The position numbers and the translations under genes are program-made. From NCBI RefSeq assembly GCF_041058985.1, contig NZ_JBEHZE010000001.1, positions 1,302,001 through 1,366,000 of the forward strand: a stretch of DNA of 64,000 nt. The letters run 5' to 3'. Source of the DNA: Hyphococcus lacteus (GTDB lineage: Bacteria; Pseudomonadota; Alphaproteobacteria; Caulobacterales; Parvularculaceae). A model generated the notes under the pieces. The model was not told the origin of the DNA, did not search any database, and saw only the letters and a list, made by a program, of their open reading frames with translations. This document shows positions 10,701-18,771 of the stretch, one piece after another. How positions within the stretch are numbered: the stretch's first letter is position 1; every line of letters starts with the position of its first letter.

Positions 10701-11044
10701 CTCGCGACCCAAGCCGGCTAGCGCTGATAGAAACGGTGTTTAATTTCAGTCGATATTTCTCGGGCGTGTCAATGCCGGGGTGCACACTTACCGCACGCGA
10801 GAATCGCCGATTTGCGGTCTATCACGATCTATTTTTCAATATTGTGGATGCCGGCGAGTGTTTGGTTATCGATTGGGATTATGCGGCGGATTTGTTTGAT
10901 GAGGAAACAATCAGTCGCTGGATTGATCATTATATTGCGTTGCTATCGGATATTGTGCGTCATCCAAAAAAACGAATTGGTGATTTGTCGTTAATCGTTC
11001 CCGAGGGCAGCGCAGATATTCTATCCGTAGGGCCAAACGGGTAA
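7706..11044 (+). CDS. ACP - beta-aminotransferase - NRPS condensation protein
   Basis: A bridging protein of about 1112 residues. It has a carrier domain (GFDS, arm Ser45) and a linker of about 150 residues rich in Ala, Pro and Glu. A class III PLP aminotransferase of the glutamate-1-semialdehyde type follows, with DEVITGFR and PLP-binding Lys487 in TYGKIIGGG. Last comes a condensation domain with HHIIFDG (His801-Gly807). ACP-AMT-C is the arrangement in the mycosubtilin and iturin synthetases, where the AMT turns a carrier-bound beta-ketoacyl into a beta-aminoacyl chain. By analogy it aminates the KS-AT product and passes it to the first amino acid. ATG at 7706 follows GGGGA by six bases; a GTG at 7667 abutting the previous stop is an alternative adding 13 residues. 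Confidence 0.93.
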   Translation: MTEQTSGNRAGRILTRLTELAAELSGFDVTDLSPDQTFLELGFDSLFMTQLATSFQKEFNVKITFRQLISEYPTLNAILGFLDQSLPQEALAEEPVAHVAPEPEPSSVPIGSPDEIAPTLNTGPQNVNTDGLAAIFAEQVSLMAKQLELLRASKTTVPTIPTPITDVAKAVAVKPTADRAETKPSVPTGFGPKVDAGASDKDVLTLSQQAHIDRLVARYNKRTEGSKAQTQADRAHHADPRTAAGFNPLWKEMVYPIVVKKSLGAHLWDVDDNQYIDILNGFGPNFFGHRAPFITDALKAQLDSGYEVGPQTPRAGDAAKLLCELTGMDRVSWVNTGSEAVQAAIRISRTVTGRDKIVVFKGDYHGNFDEVLVRGVTTAKGEGRTLPLAPGIPFQSVDNVIVVDYGEPSALETIQKHASEIAAVLVEPVQSRRPEFQPREFLHELRALTQKEGIVLVFDEVITGFRIRPGGAQEYFGIKADLATYGKIIGGGMPIGVVAGRSEFMDTFDGGMWQYGDDSIPSAGVTFFAGTFVRHPMAIAAAYASLQYLQNAGPGLQERVNKLATRLATELNEFFDERGVDIFVAHFASQMFIRVNEQSDLATLFFYHMRDRGIHVLEHFPSYMTAAHTDEDVDRIIAAAKDSIYEMQSDGILESPESDSGVIAGWSKKIGLTNAQKEVWIASQMGEMESCAFNESDSFEIDGDLDLNAFRSAVEDTLNQNEAFRLRFDAGGEFQSTAGSLPIELSLTDLSSLGADGARQQLAAQLEKLALTAFDLEKGPLVRANLFCLEASKHVFVIYCHHIIFDGYSAELMIQEITDRYAAKVSGGVRENSDLIPFGIYAERMENAGNEIPTYWLKVFAEDHPEPLDLPTDRPRGAKRQYNGNTVHRELPQKLCLGVKEAAKQLGVSQFALLLSAYSALLSRLTSQEDMVIGVPTAGQARENIDAIGYCVNILPVRTNPGFEDEFSDFAKGLQKATFDAFDNQNLSISDLMNRLKIPRDPSRLALIETVFNFSRYFSGVSMPGCTLTARENRRFAVYHDLFFNIVDAGECLVIDWDYAADLFDEETISRWIDHYIALLSDIVRHPKKRIGDLSLIVPEGSADILSVGPNG

Positions 11045-11061
11045 CGGTTCGGGAACACACG

Positions 11062-12849
11062 ATGACGGTAACGGTCGATATAGAACAGCTGGAAACTTGC
11101 GTTGATGTCTTGGTCACTGACCGCGCGCAGAAACGCCCAGATGATGTCGCAGTCATTGTTGACGATAAACCTTATACCTATCGTCAACTCAACTTACGCG
11201 TAGAGGCTATTGCGGCGGCGCTTTCTGAACGCGAAGTGGTCGCGGGTAATTTTGTCGGTGTGTTGCTTGAGCGATCATTCGACATGGTGGCTAGCGTTTT
11301 GGCAATTATGCATTGTGGGGCGGCCTATGTTCCGCTTGATCCGGAATTCCCTGCGCAACGTTTACAGCATATGATTGATGATTGCGGCACGCGATTGGTC
11401 GTTAGCCAATCTTCGATCGCTGATATAGGGCTGAAGGGTTCGTTTGAGTTTTTGTTCGTGGAAGGGGTCACTGATGGTTCTGTGACCCGTGCACCAATCC
11501 GGCCAGATGATCTTGCCTATGTTCTTTATACGTCAGGATCAACAGGGTTGCCAAAAGGTGTTGCGGTCGAGCACCGAAATGTCGTCAACTTCCTTCTCAG
11601 TATGGCGCAAGAGCCGGGGTTTACAGCCGCGGATAGGCTTTTGGCGGTGACGACGCTTTCATTCGATATTGCTGGGCTTGAGTTATTTTTGCCGCTGATC
11701 ATGGGCGGTACAGTGATTATTGCTGAGCGCGATGACGTGGTTGATGGCGAACGATTAAAAGACCTGATCTCTCGGCATAAAGTGAGCGTCATACAGGCGA
11801 CTCCATCGACTTGGCGACTTCTGCTAGAGGCCGACTGGCGCGGAGGTATTGGCTTTAAGGCGTTTTGTGGAGGGGAAGCATTACCGGTTGATTTGGCACA
11901 GGCGCTATCCGCACAATGCGATGCACTATGGAACATGTATGGACCAACAGAAACAACAATCTGGTCGTCTTGTTATCATCTACCAAAAGGGGGAACACCC
12001 GTATTAATCGGTGTACCTATCGCCAACACTCCAATATACGTTTTAGACAAAGCAGGTAGAAAAACACCACCGGGAATACCAGGTGAAATCTATATCGGCG
12101 GGGCCGGCGTCGCGCGCGGATATTTGAATCGTGAAGATTTGACGGCAGAGAAATTTTTGCCCGATCCATTTTCCGGAACAGAAGGCGCGCGAATGTATCG
12201 CACCGGTGATTTCGGGCGGTATCTTACCAATGGATTGCTCGAATATCGAGAGCGTGCAGATGCGCAGGTAAAAATTCGCGGATTTAGGGTTGAACTTGGC
12301 GACGTTGAAAGCGCGATTACGGGGTTTTCGGATGTCAAACAATCAGTTTGTAAAGTCGTAGAGCCAAAACCGGGTGATACGCGTCTTGTTGCCTATATAA
12401 AGGCAAGCGATATTGATGTCGGTGCATTGCGTGCGTTTTTGCGTGATTACCTGCCCAACTATATGATCCCGCAACATTTTGTGGTGGTTGATAATTTCCC
12501 CATGACACCGAATGGAAAAATTGACCGCCGCGCATTGCCTGAGCCGGAATATACTGAGGTCGTTTCAGAAAATTACAAAGCGCCGTCAACACCTACCGAA
12601 GAATGCATTGCTCAAACTTTTTCAGACGTTTTCGGTATAGAAGAGATTAGCATAAATGCGAATTTTTTTGAACTTGGTGGACATTCAATTTTAGCGATGC
12701 GTGTATTGTCTACTTTACGAAAATCGCTTTCGTCAAAAATTAGCTTACGGATGATATTTGAAGCGATAGACATTGCCGCGTTAGCATCGGAAATTGATAA
12801 TTTAGCACCGAAGAAAAACGATGACGACCGAGAGGAGTTATTGTTTTGA
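11062..12849 (+). CDS. NRPS adenylation-carrier (A-PCP), glycine-like code
   Basis: Activates an amino acid as the adenylate and loads it on its own carrier domain. The 595-residue protein has the ATP loop YTSGSTGLPKG (156-166), YGPTE (293-297), the A10 lysine Lys486 in NGKIDR and a carrier GGHS (arm Ser542). Read against the GrsA-PheA pocket, the specificity residues are D202, I203, L206, Q245, F268, G270, M292, I300, W301 plus the Lys. This is close to the published glycine code DILQLGLIWK, differing at the two hydrophobic positions. It lacks a C domain because the preceding protein ends with one. The substrate is inferred by manual alignment. Confidence 0.93.
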   Translation: MTVTVDIEQLETCVDVLVTDRAQKRPDDVAVIVDDKPYTYRQLNLRVEAIAAALSEREVVAGNFVGVLLERSFDMVASVLAIMHCGAAYVPLDPEFPAQRLQHMIDDCGTRLVVSQSSIADIGLKGSFEFLFVEGVTDGSVTRAPIRPDDLAYVLYTSGSTGLPKGVAVEHRNVVNFLLSMAQEPGFTAADRLLAVTTLSFDIAGLELFLPLIMGGTVIIAERDDVVDGERLKDLISRHKVSVIQATPSTWRLLLEADWRGGIGFKAFCGGEALPVDLAQALSAQCDALWNMYGPTETTIWSSCYHLPKGGTPVLIGVPIANTPIYVLDKAGRKTPPGIPGEIYIGGAGVARGYLNREDLTAEKFLPDPFSGTEGARMYRTGDFGRYLTNGLLEYRERADAQVKIRGFRVELGDVESAITGFSDVKQSVCKVVEPKPGDTRLVAYIKASDIDVGALRAFLRDYLPNYMIPQHFVVVDNFPMTPNGKIDRRALPEPEYTEVVSENYKAPSTPTEECIAQTFSDVFGIEEISINANFFELGGHSILAMRVLSTLRKSLSSKISLRMIFEAIDIAALASEIDNLAPKKNDDDREELLF

Positions 12850-15800
12850 TCGCGTCTAGGAAAACCAGTGATAAAATCCACATCTTTATGGACGAATGGG
12901 CACGAAAGGGTGTCGAGTTTTCGTTGCATGAAGGCGGCCTAAAAGTATCTGCGCCCAAAGGCATGATTGACGCCGCTGCCGCAGAAAAAATTCGGGCATT
13001 AAAGGCTGATATACTTGAAGTGCTCGAGAATGATGGCGGGCCGGGCATTGCAAAAATATCCCGTGTTGAACGTAGCGACCAGCATCAGCTTGGCTATGTG
13101 CAGCAACGAATTTGGGCTCATGAGCAGATGCAGCCCGATACGATTTTATATCAACTTCCGGCCGCTTGGCGGTTGGATGGTCCGCTTGAAATAGGCACGT
13201 TGAATCGCGCTTTGAACAAGGCTGTTATACGACATGAAATTCTACGTAGCCGGTTTTCGACCATTGATGGATCGCCTGTTCAACAGTTTGTTGACCATGA
13301 AGAATTCGCGATTCCGATAACGGATTTGTCAGAAACGGTGGCCGATAAAATCGACGACGAACTACGCCGCCAAGTATTGTCATTACGCGATACACCATTA
13401 AATCTTACTGAGGGTCAAAATTTTCGAACACATTTATTCCGTATATCAAGCGATAACCATCTATTTTTCTTTATGCCGCATCATTTGGTTTGGGATGGTT
13501 GGTGTTTTGATATTTTCTTGCGTGATCTGTCCGCGCTGTATAATGTCGAGTGCGAGGGTATAGAAGCACCGTTGCCTGCGCTCGAATTCCAATATGTCGA
13601 TTATGCCCAATGGCATCGAGACTGGTTAGGTACCGCATTTTTAGAGCGCGAGCTAAGCTTTTGGACAGAGAACCTATCGACAGATACGCCGCCGCTTGCG
13701 CTGCCGCTCGATAATCCTCGTCCAGCATTGTTTAATCATGCCGGGGATTGCGTTGAATTTGAGTTGGATTCCGCGCTTTGTAAGAAGATAAGGGCTTTTG
13801 CAGAAAAACATCATTGTACGCATTTTGCGGTACTTCTAAGTGCATGGCAATGCTTTTTGATGCGGATTACGGGGCAGACGGATATTGTCGTCGGTGTACC
13901 AGTCCAGGCGCGACATCAACCAGCGGTCTCAGATGTTATCGGTTGTTTCGTGAATACATTATGTTTGCGCCAAAAAGTGCGGGCTGATGCAAGTTTTGCA
14001 GAGATGCTATCGGAGTCGAATGATTTTTTTGTTCGCGCTTATGAATATCAGGATGCCCCCGTAGACATGCTTGCGGAGCATTTGATTGACCAACGTGATC
14101 CATCACGTACGCCGATATTTCAGACTATGTTTACGCATCAACATGTGAATAGGCGACCTAAGTCAGTTGGGGCTTTGACGCTTACGCAATATTTTATCAG
14201 CCCTGGTGCAACACCAGTCGATTTAGAGCTAGGCATCATGGAGAGCGACGACCAGATTCATGGAGAACTAATTTATTGTACGTCGTTGTTCGAAGAAAGG
14301 ACCATCAACCATCTTTCGGATTGTTTCCAGGTATTTTTATTATCGGCGTTAGAGAGTTCTGAAAACAGGATTGCTGATTTAGAAATTCTATCGTTAGCGG
14401 ATAACAATAAAATCAATAAGGAATGGAATAAGACAGAGGCACCATACAATCGTGATGTTCTGGCATGCGATTATTTTGACCGCTGTGCTCACGAGGATCC
14501 GGAAAAGACCGCGATACAGTGTGCGGGAAATTCGATAAGTTTTGAGGCGCTACGCGTTCGATCAAATAAAATCGCCAATTACCTTAAGGAAATTGGCATT
14601 GGGCCGGGTGATTTTGTTGGTATTTTCCTTGACCGTTCGATTGATATGGTGGCGGTCATGTTGGGTGTATGGAAAAGTGGCGCAGCATACCTTCCGTTGG
14701 ACCCCTCGTTTCCCGAAACCCGAATAACTTATATGTTGTCTGATGCTGGCGCCAAGGCCGTCGTGACGGCTGGTGACACACAGGCTTTTTATTCAGAAAT
14801 TGATGTGCGGATAATTGATCTTGAGGTAGATAAAGAAGAGATTAATGCGGTTTCTGGTGATGATGTAGCGCTGACAAATTGGGATACTGAAAATCCGGCC
14901 TATATTATCTATACGTCGGGATCTACGGGGAATCCGAAGGGTGTCGTCAATTCACATCGTGCGCTGTGTAACTTTCTGGAAGCTATGGTCAAGACGCCGG
15001 GAATTAGTCGCGATGACCGTCTGTTGGCAGTAACAACGATATCTTTCGATATATCAATTTTAGAGATTTTTCTTCCGCTTTCAGTTGGTGCGACGCTGAT
15101 CGTGGCGACAGCGGATGACGTCGTTGATGGAATCTACCTTAGTGATTTAATTGATCATCAAAATATCACGATCATGCAGGCGACGCCTGCGACATGGCGG
15201 TTATTGCTTGATGCTGATTGGCAGGGCGCGCCAAAATTAAAGGCGTTGTGCGGCGGTGAACCATTACCGGCTGTGCTCGCGAGCGCGCTTCTGCCGCGTG
15301 TCGCATCGCTTTGGAATATGTATGGCCCGACAGAAACGACAATCTGGTCTACCTGTGAGAAAATCGAATCTGCTGATGATATAAATGTAGGGCGTCCGAT
15401 TGCGAACACGAAAACCTATGTTCTCGATCAATACAGCAAGCCAGTCCCGATTGGTGTGGTGGGTGATTTATGGATTGGCGGTGATGGTGTCGCCATTGGT
15501 TATCATAAGCGCCCTGATATTACGGCAGACAAATTTCAGTTCATAAAAAATTCGTCCACAGATAGAATCTACAATACTGGGGATCGGGCACGTTGGCGAC
15601 AAGACGGCAAGTTAGAAATACTTGGGCGTGATGATGACCAGGTCAAGCTGAGGGGATACCGGATTGAACTTGGCGAAATTGAAACCGCGCTCTCAAACCA
15701 CGAAGCCCTAGCGCAGGCCGCCGCAGCGATACATACAGACCCCGATGGCGAGGCGTCTTTGGTTGGGTATGTCGTTTTCAAGGAGGGTGACCGTGCAACG

Positions 15801-16187
15801 GGAAGTGAGTTGCGGAAATGGCTACGACGCAGTCTGCCGCAATATATGATCCCGCAGTTTTTCACGCCACTTTCTGCGTTACCTTTGACGAACAACAACA
15901 AAGTTGATCGCAAAGCGTTGCCAGCGCCTTCCGGTGATGTGGCGCGTGTCGCCCGCGTGGCACCGCGCACAGAAGCCGAACAGGCTATGGCCGCCATTTG
16001 GGCCGATCTGCTTAAAGCACCGGATATCTCTGTTACGGATAATTTTTTCGAATTAGGGGGGCAGTCGCTTCAAGTTGCGCAAATGGTGGTGCGAGTGCGC
16101 GAGAAAATGGGCCTTTTCATAACCCCCCGGGCAGTTATTTTCGAAACGCTTGAACAACTGGTCGAGGGTGCGGCACCACAGTTATGA
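12846..16187 (+). CDS. NRPS docking - condensation - adenylation - carrier, glycine-like code
   Basis: Last synthase of the line, about 1113 residues. Residues 10-65 resemble the TubC N-terminal docking domain (short helices around LKVSAPKG). A C domain with HHLVWDG (His212-Gly218), an A domain and a carrier GGQS (arm Ser1074) follow. The A pocket reads D735, I736, L739, Q778, L801, G803, M825, I833, W834, differing from the known glycine code at one position; the A10 motif is NNKVDR. No thioesterase, reductase or terminal C domain follows, so the chain is not released in cis. Start is TTG at 12846, with AGGAG eight bases before, overlapping the previous TGA. Sampled lines here are strikingly AT-rich. 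Confidence 0.94.
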   Translation: MIASRKTSDKIHIFMDEWARKGVEFSLHEGGLKVSAPKGMIDAAAAEKIRALKADILEVLENDGGPGIAKISRVERSDQHQLGYVQQRIWAHEQMQPDTILYQLPAAWRLDGPLEIGTLNRALNKAVIRHEILRSRFSTIDGSPVQQFVDHEEFAIPITDLSETVADKIDDELRRQVLSLRDTPLNLTEGQNFRTHLFRISSDNHLFFFMPHHLVWDGWCFDIFLRDLSALYNVECEGIEAPLPALEFQYVDYAQWHRDWLGTAFLERELSFWTENLSTDTPPLALPLDNPRPALFNHAGDCVEFELDSALCKKIRAFAEKHHCTHFAVLLSAWQCFLMRITGQTDIVVGVPVQARHQPAVSDVIGCFVNTLCLRQKVRADASFAEMLSESNDFFVRAYEYQDAPVDMLAEHLIDQRDPSRTPIFQTMFTHQHVNRRPKSVGALTLTQYFISPGATPVDLELGIMESDDQIHGELIYCTSLFEERTINHLSDCFQVFLLSALESSENRIADLEILSLADNNKINKEWNKTEAPYNRDVLACDYFDRCAHEDPEKTAIQCAGNSISFEALRVRSNKIANYLKEIGIGPGDFVGIFLDRSIDMVAVMLGVWKSGAAYLPLDPSFPETRITYMLSDAGAKAVVTAGDTQAFYSEIDVRIIDLEVDKEEINAVSGDDVALTNWDTENPAYIIYTSGSTGNPKGVVNSHRALCNFLEAMVKTPGISRDDRLLAVTTISFDISILEIFLPLSVGATLIVATADDVVDGIYLSDLIDHQNITIMQATPATWRLLLDADWQGAPKLKALCGGEPLPAVLASALLPRVASLWNMYGPTETTIWSTCEKIESADDINVGRPIANTKTYVLDQYSKPVPIGVVGDLWIGGDGVAIGYHKRPDITADKFQFIKNSSTDRIYNTGDRARWRQDGKLEILGRDDDQVKLRGYRIELGEIETALSNHEALAQAAAAIHTDPDGEASLVGYVVFKEGDRATGSELRKWLRRSLPQYMIPQFFTPLSALPLTNNNKVDRKALPAPSGDVARVARVAPRTEAEQAMAAIWADLLKAPDISVTDNFFELGGQSLQVAQMVVRVREKMGLFITPRAVIFETLEQLVEGAAPQL

Positions 16188-16928
16188 TTGCGTCAATTTC
16201 TGTACCATGTCGTGCAGTAATTCATCGCGGCACGTCTCAAGAAAAAAATGTCCGCCACTGAATGAACGGCTGGTAAAGTTGCTCGTGGTTTCGGACTGCC
16301 AATCGTTCAACGGCGCGATTGACGTTATGGGGTCCGCAACGCCCGAATAGACGGTTAAGGGGCTCGGCAGTGGTTGATTTCGATTATAATTGTACGAGTT
16401 CAATAGTTTCAAATCTGAACGCAGGCTTGGAAGTGTTAGTTCGCGTATTTCATCAATCTCGAATGACGGATGCAATGTGCCATAACGTTCATTCATGACG
16501 CTCAAAAATTCATCATCATCAAGCGAGTCGATGTCGGGTTGCTCTATCGGATATGATTTTCCGGGCCACGGGCGCGCGGCGCAAAAAAGATGTTGCAAGC
16601 GCTCTGGGCTTTCAGTTGCGACGGTTCGCGCGAGTTCCAATGCTATAACTGCACCCAGGCTATGACCATAAAATGCAATAGGTAACTTTGGCCAACGTGC
16701 CATCGCCGCGTGGCATGAACCGATCATTTCAGTCCAATCAGTAAATGGCGGTGTGTTGATACGGTCTTCACGTCCGGGTAGCTGAAGTGCAAAGACTTCG
16801 ATATGTGCGGGAAATGCCTTGGCCCAATGCCGGAAAACCGATGCGCCGCCCCCCGCGAATGGAATGAGCATTAACCGCGCTATAGCCATTGGGCGCGGTT
16901 CCAGGCATTTTAAAATGATCTCGGACAT
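16182..16928 (-). CDS. Type II thioesterase
   Basis: Stand-alone alpha/beta-hydrolase thioesterase (GrsT/SrfAD type) that removes wrong or stalled acyl groups from carrier domains and occasionally releases products. The 248-residue protein has the family signature PFAGGGAS near the N-terminus, nucleophile Ser90 in GHSLGA and the late catalytic His in SGGHFF. It lies on the opposite strand and its stop overlaps that of the last NRPS gene by six bases, so the two are convergent. The start at 16928 was preferred over an in-frame TTG six bases upstream because AGGG lies seven bases before it. It and the hydrolase operon diverge from a shared 191-base gap. Confidence 0.92.
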   Translation of the reverse strand: MSEIILKCLEPRPMAIARLMLIPFAGGGASVFRHWAKAFPAHIEVFALQLPGREDRINTPPFTDWTEMIGSCHAAMARWPKLPIAFYGHSLGAVIALELARTVATESPERLQHLFCAARPWPGKSYPIEQPDIDSLDDDEFLSVMNERYGTLHPSFEIDEIRELTLPSLRSDLKLLNSYNYNRNQPLPSPLTVYSGVADPITSIAPLNDWQSETTSNFTSRSFSGGHFFLETCRDELLHDMVQKLTQS

Positions 16929-17119
16929 CAGCAAGCCCTGGTAATTTGTTGCGGCACCTTTATTGCAGTCATTTCGTCTGAACGCATCTATATGGTGCGC
17001 GAAAAACTAAACCTTATAAAGATGCGCGAATTAGCATAGGTCGGATTGGTTAATGACCATTAGCGGAATGCGATTCTGCCAGAACGCACTGTTTCGAAAG
17101 AAACGTCCGGAGGACGATC

Positions 17120-17938
17120 ATGGCGGTGACGCCGTTTCATTTCGGCGCTAGCGAGCGAACAATGTTCGGCGTGTATCATCATCCTGAACAGCGGACACCG
17201 CGCGCGCCGGCAGTGTTGCTTTGTAATCCGTTTGGCGAAGAGGCTATACGGTCGTTCCGCATTTTTCGTGTTTTGGCCGAGCGGCTAGCGCGGGCGGGTT
17301 CGCCCGTATTGCGGTTTGATTATTTCGGAACTGGTGACTCTGCCGGTGAATGTTCTGAGTTTTCTGTGGCGGGAATGCGCGAAGATATTTTAACCGCCCA
17401 TGATGAGTTAATCGACCTTAGTGCCAAGCAACGATGTGTGTGGGCTGGTCTTGGGCTCGGTGCTAGTGCGGCGTATTTAGCTGCGCTAGAGGTGCGTCCC
17501 GCGTTAGCTGGACTTGTGATGTGGGACCCGGCGATCAGCGGAACAGATTATTTGGATATGCTGCTCCGCTCGCATGTAAAGATGCGTGCGCAGTTTCTGG
17601 AGCAAGATGTCGCAAAAGTGCAAGCCCGAGATTTTGCCAATCCATCTCAGTTGGGCGAGGCGCTTGGTTTTACGCTTAGCCCGGAGCTGAAAACCGAAAT
17701 CAGCGCAATCGATTTGTTGACGGCATCAATACCGACAGCGCGCAAGCTGTCGATAGTAGGTGCAGGGAGGGACGTGCAAGAAGACTTGGCGTGCCGTATC
17801 GGCGATGCGGGCCGTTCAATCGATCTTCATAAAGAAGAAGATGCGAATTCATGGAATTCGGACGAGGCGCTTAATGCCTATATGGTGCCAGTGAAAACGC
17901 TCGATAAAATAGTTGCGTCGATAGGCGGAGAACAATGA
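17120..17938 (+). CDS. Alpha/beta hydrolase, nucleophile position is Gly; exosortase-A-associated-hydrolase-like
   Basis: A 272-residue alpha/beta-hydrolase fold protein with no signal peptide. The oxyanion-side motif CNPFGEE and the strand-3 motif RFDYFGTGDSAGE are clear, resembling the S33/exosortase-A-associated hydrolase 2 group. The usual G-x-S-x-G elbow reads GLGLG (110-114), so the nucleophile position (112) is Gly and ordinary Ser-hydrolase chemistry is doubtful. A strong ribosome site GGAGG lies seven bases before the ATG. Its stop overlaps the next start by four bases. A partner or acyl-handling role for the adjacent synthases is inferred from context; the substrate is unknown. Confidence 0.75.
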   Translation: MAVTPFHFGASERTMFGVYHHPEQRTPRAPAVLLCNPFGEEAIRSFRIFRVLAERLARAGSPVLRFDYFGTGDSAGECSEFSVAGMREDILTAHDELIDLSAKQRCVWAGLGLGASAAYLAALEVRPALAGLVMWDPAISGTDYLDMLLRSHVKMRAQFLEQDVAKVQARDFANPSQLGEALGFTLSPELKTEISAIDLLTASIPTARKLSIVGAGRDVQEDLACRIGDAGRSIDLHKEEDANSWNSDEALNAYMVPVKTLDKIVASIGGEQ

Positions 17939-18771
17939 GCGAGCGCGTAGTTCAATTCGGTGAAGGCAATCGATTGCATGGTATTCTTAACCAAGTAGGA
18001 GGAAATGGACCCAACATCATTCTTTTTAATGCCGGAATTGTTCATCGCATTGGCGCACATCGTTTGAACGTAAAAATTGCGCGGCACCTAGCCAGTCACG
18101 GATTTAGCAGTTTGCGGTTTGATCTTAGTGGTCTAGGTGACAGCGCCGCCGCCCCAGCAGGGCGCGGGTTTGAAGAGCAAGCCGTTATGGACATCACGCA
18201 GGCTATGGATTGTGTGATCAGTGAAATAGGCGGCGATCAGTTCGTTGCTATTGGTATGTGTTCCGGTGCTGATAATTCCTATCGGGCGGCGCTGAGTGAC
18301 CCTCGGATAAAGGGTATTATCCTGCTTGACCCCTACGCCTATGATAATTCTGCCGCGGCGTTCGAGAGTATGATTTCGCGTGTCACTGATGTTGACCGTT
18401 GGGCACGTAAGGCGAAAAAAATGGCTGGGCTTGAAAAACCAAAAGCGGTCCCGGCAACAGCCGATGACGATGACCAAGCAAGGCCCATTCCGCCGTTAGA
18501 AGAGTTTGGTGCAGATCTCGAAAAGCTATGCGACGGCGGTACAAAAATTTATATCATTTATACCGGCTTTGTAAAAAACCAGATCACGCGGGCGTCACAG
18601 TTTTTTTCAACCTTCAAATCGTTCGATTTCAAACATGCGATTTCGGTCGATGTCTTTCCTGAATTTGATCATACTTACACAGAGCTTGCAGGGCAGGATA
18701 AATTATTGTCGTGCCTTTCTGGTTGGTTTAACGAAAAGTTTCCTGTGGCATCCAAAGATCAGGGCACCTGA
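17935..18771 (+). CDS. Alpha/beta hydrolase with Cys nucleophile (GMCSG); exosortase-A-associated-hydrolase-1-like
   Basis: A 278-residue cytosolic alpha/beta hydrolase. Its N-terminal part has the HRIGAHR stretch and RFDLSGLGDS, reminiscent of exosortase-A system hydrolase 1. The elbow is GMCSG with Cys109 as nucleophile, as in dienelactone-hydrolase-type enzymes, and a late FDHTYTE segment could supply the His. It is translationally coupled on both sides: ATGA with the upstream hydrolase and TGATG with the flippase. A Cys nucleophile suits acyl transfer from a thioester, so this is a candidate release or transfer enzyme for the NRPS chain (inference). The family assignment is by eye. Confidence 0.75.
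   Translation: MSERVVQFGEGNRLHGILNQVGGNGPNIILFNAGIVHRIGAHRLNVKIARHLASHGFSSLRFDLSGLGDSAAAPAGRGFEEQAVMDITQAMDCVISEIGGDQFVAIGMCSGADNSYRAALSDPRIKGIILLDPYAYDNSAAAFESMISRVTDVDRWARKAKKMAGLEKPKAVPATADDDDQARPIPPLEEFGADLEKLCDGGTKIYIIYTGFVKNQITRASQFFSTFKSFDFKHAISVDVFPEFDHTYTELAGQDKLLSCLSGWFNEKFPVASKDQGT

Noticed and set aside
17120..18771. The two hydrolases as a frameshifted or duplicated single gene
   Set aside because: Each has its own full-length alpha/beta fold with different elbow motifs, and the four-base overlap is ordinary coupling.
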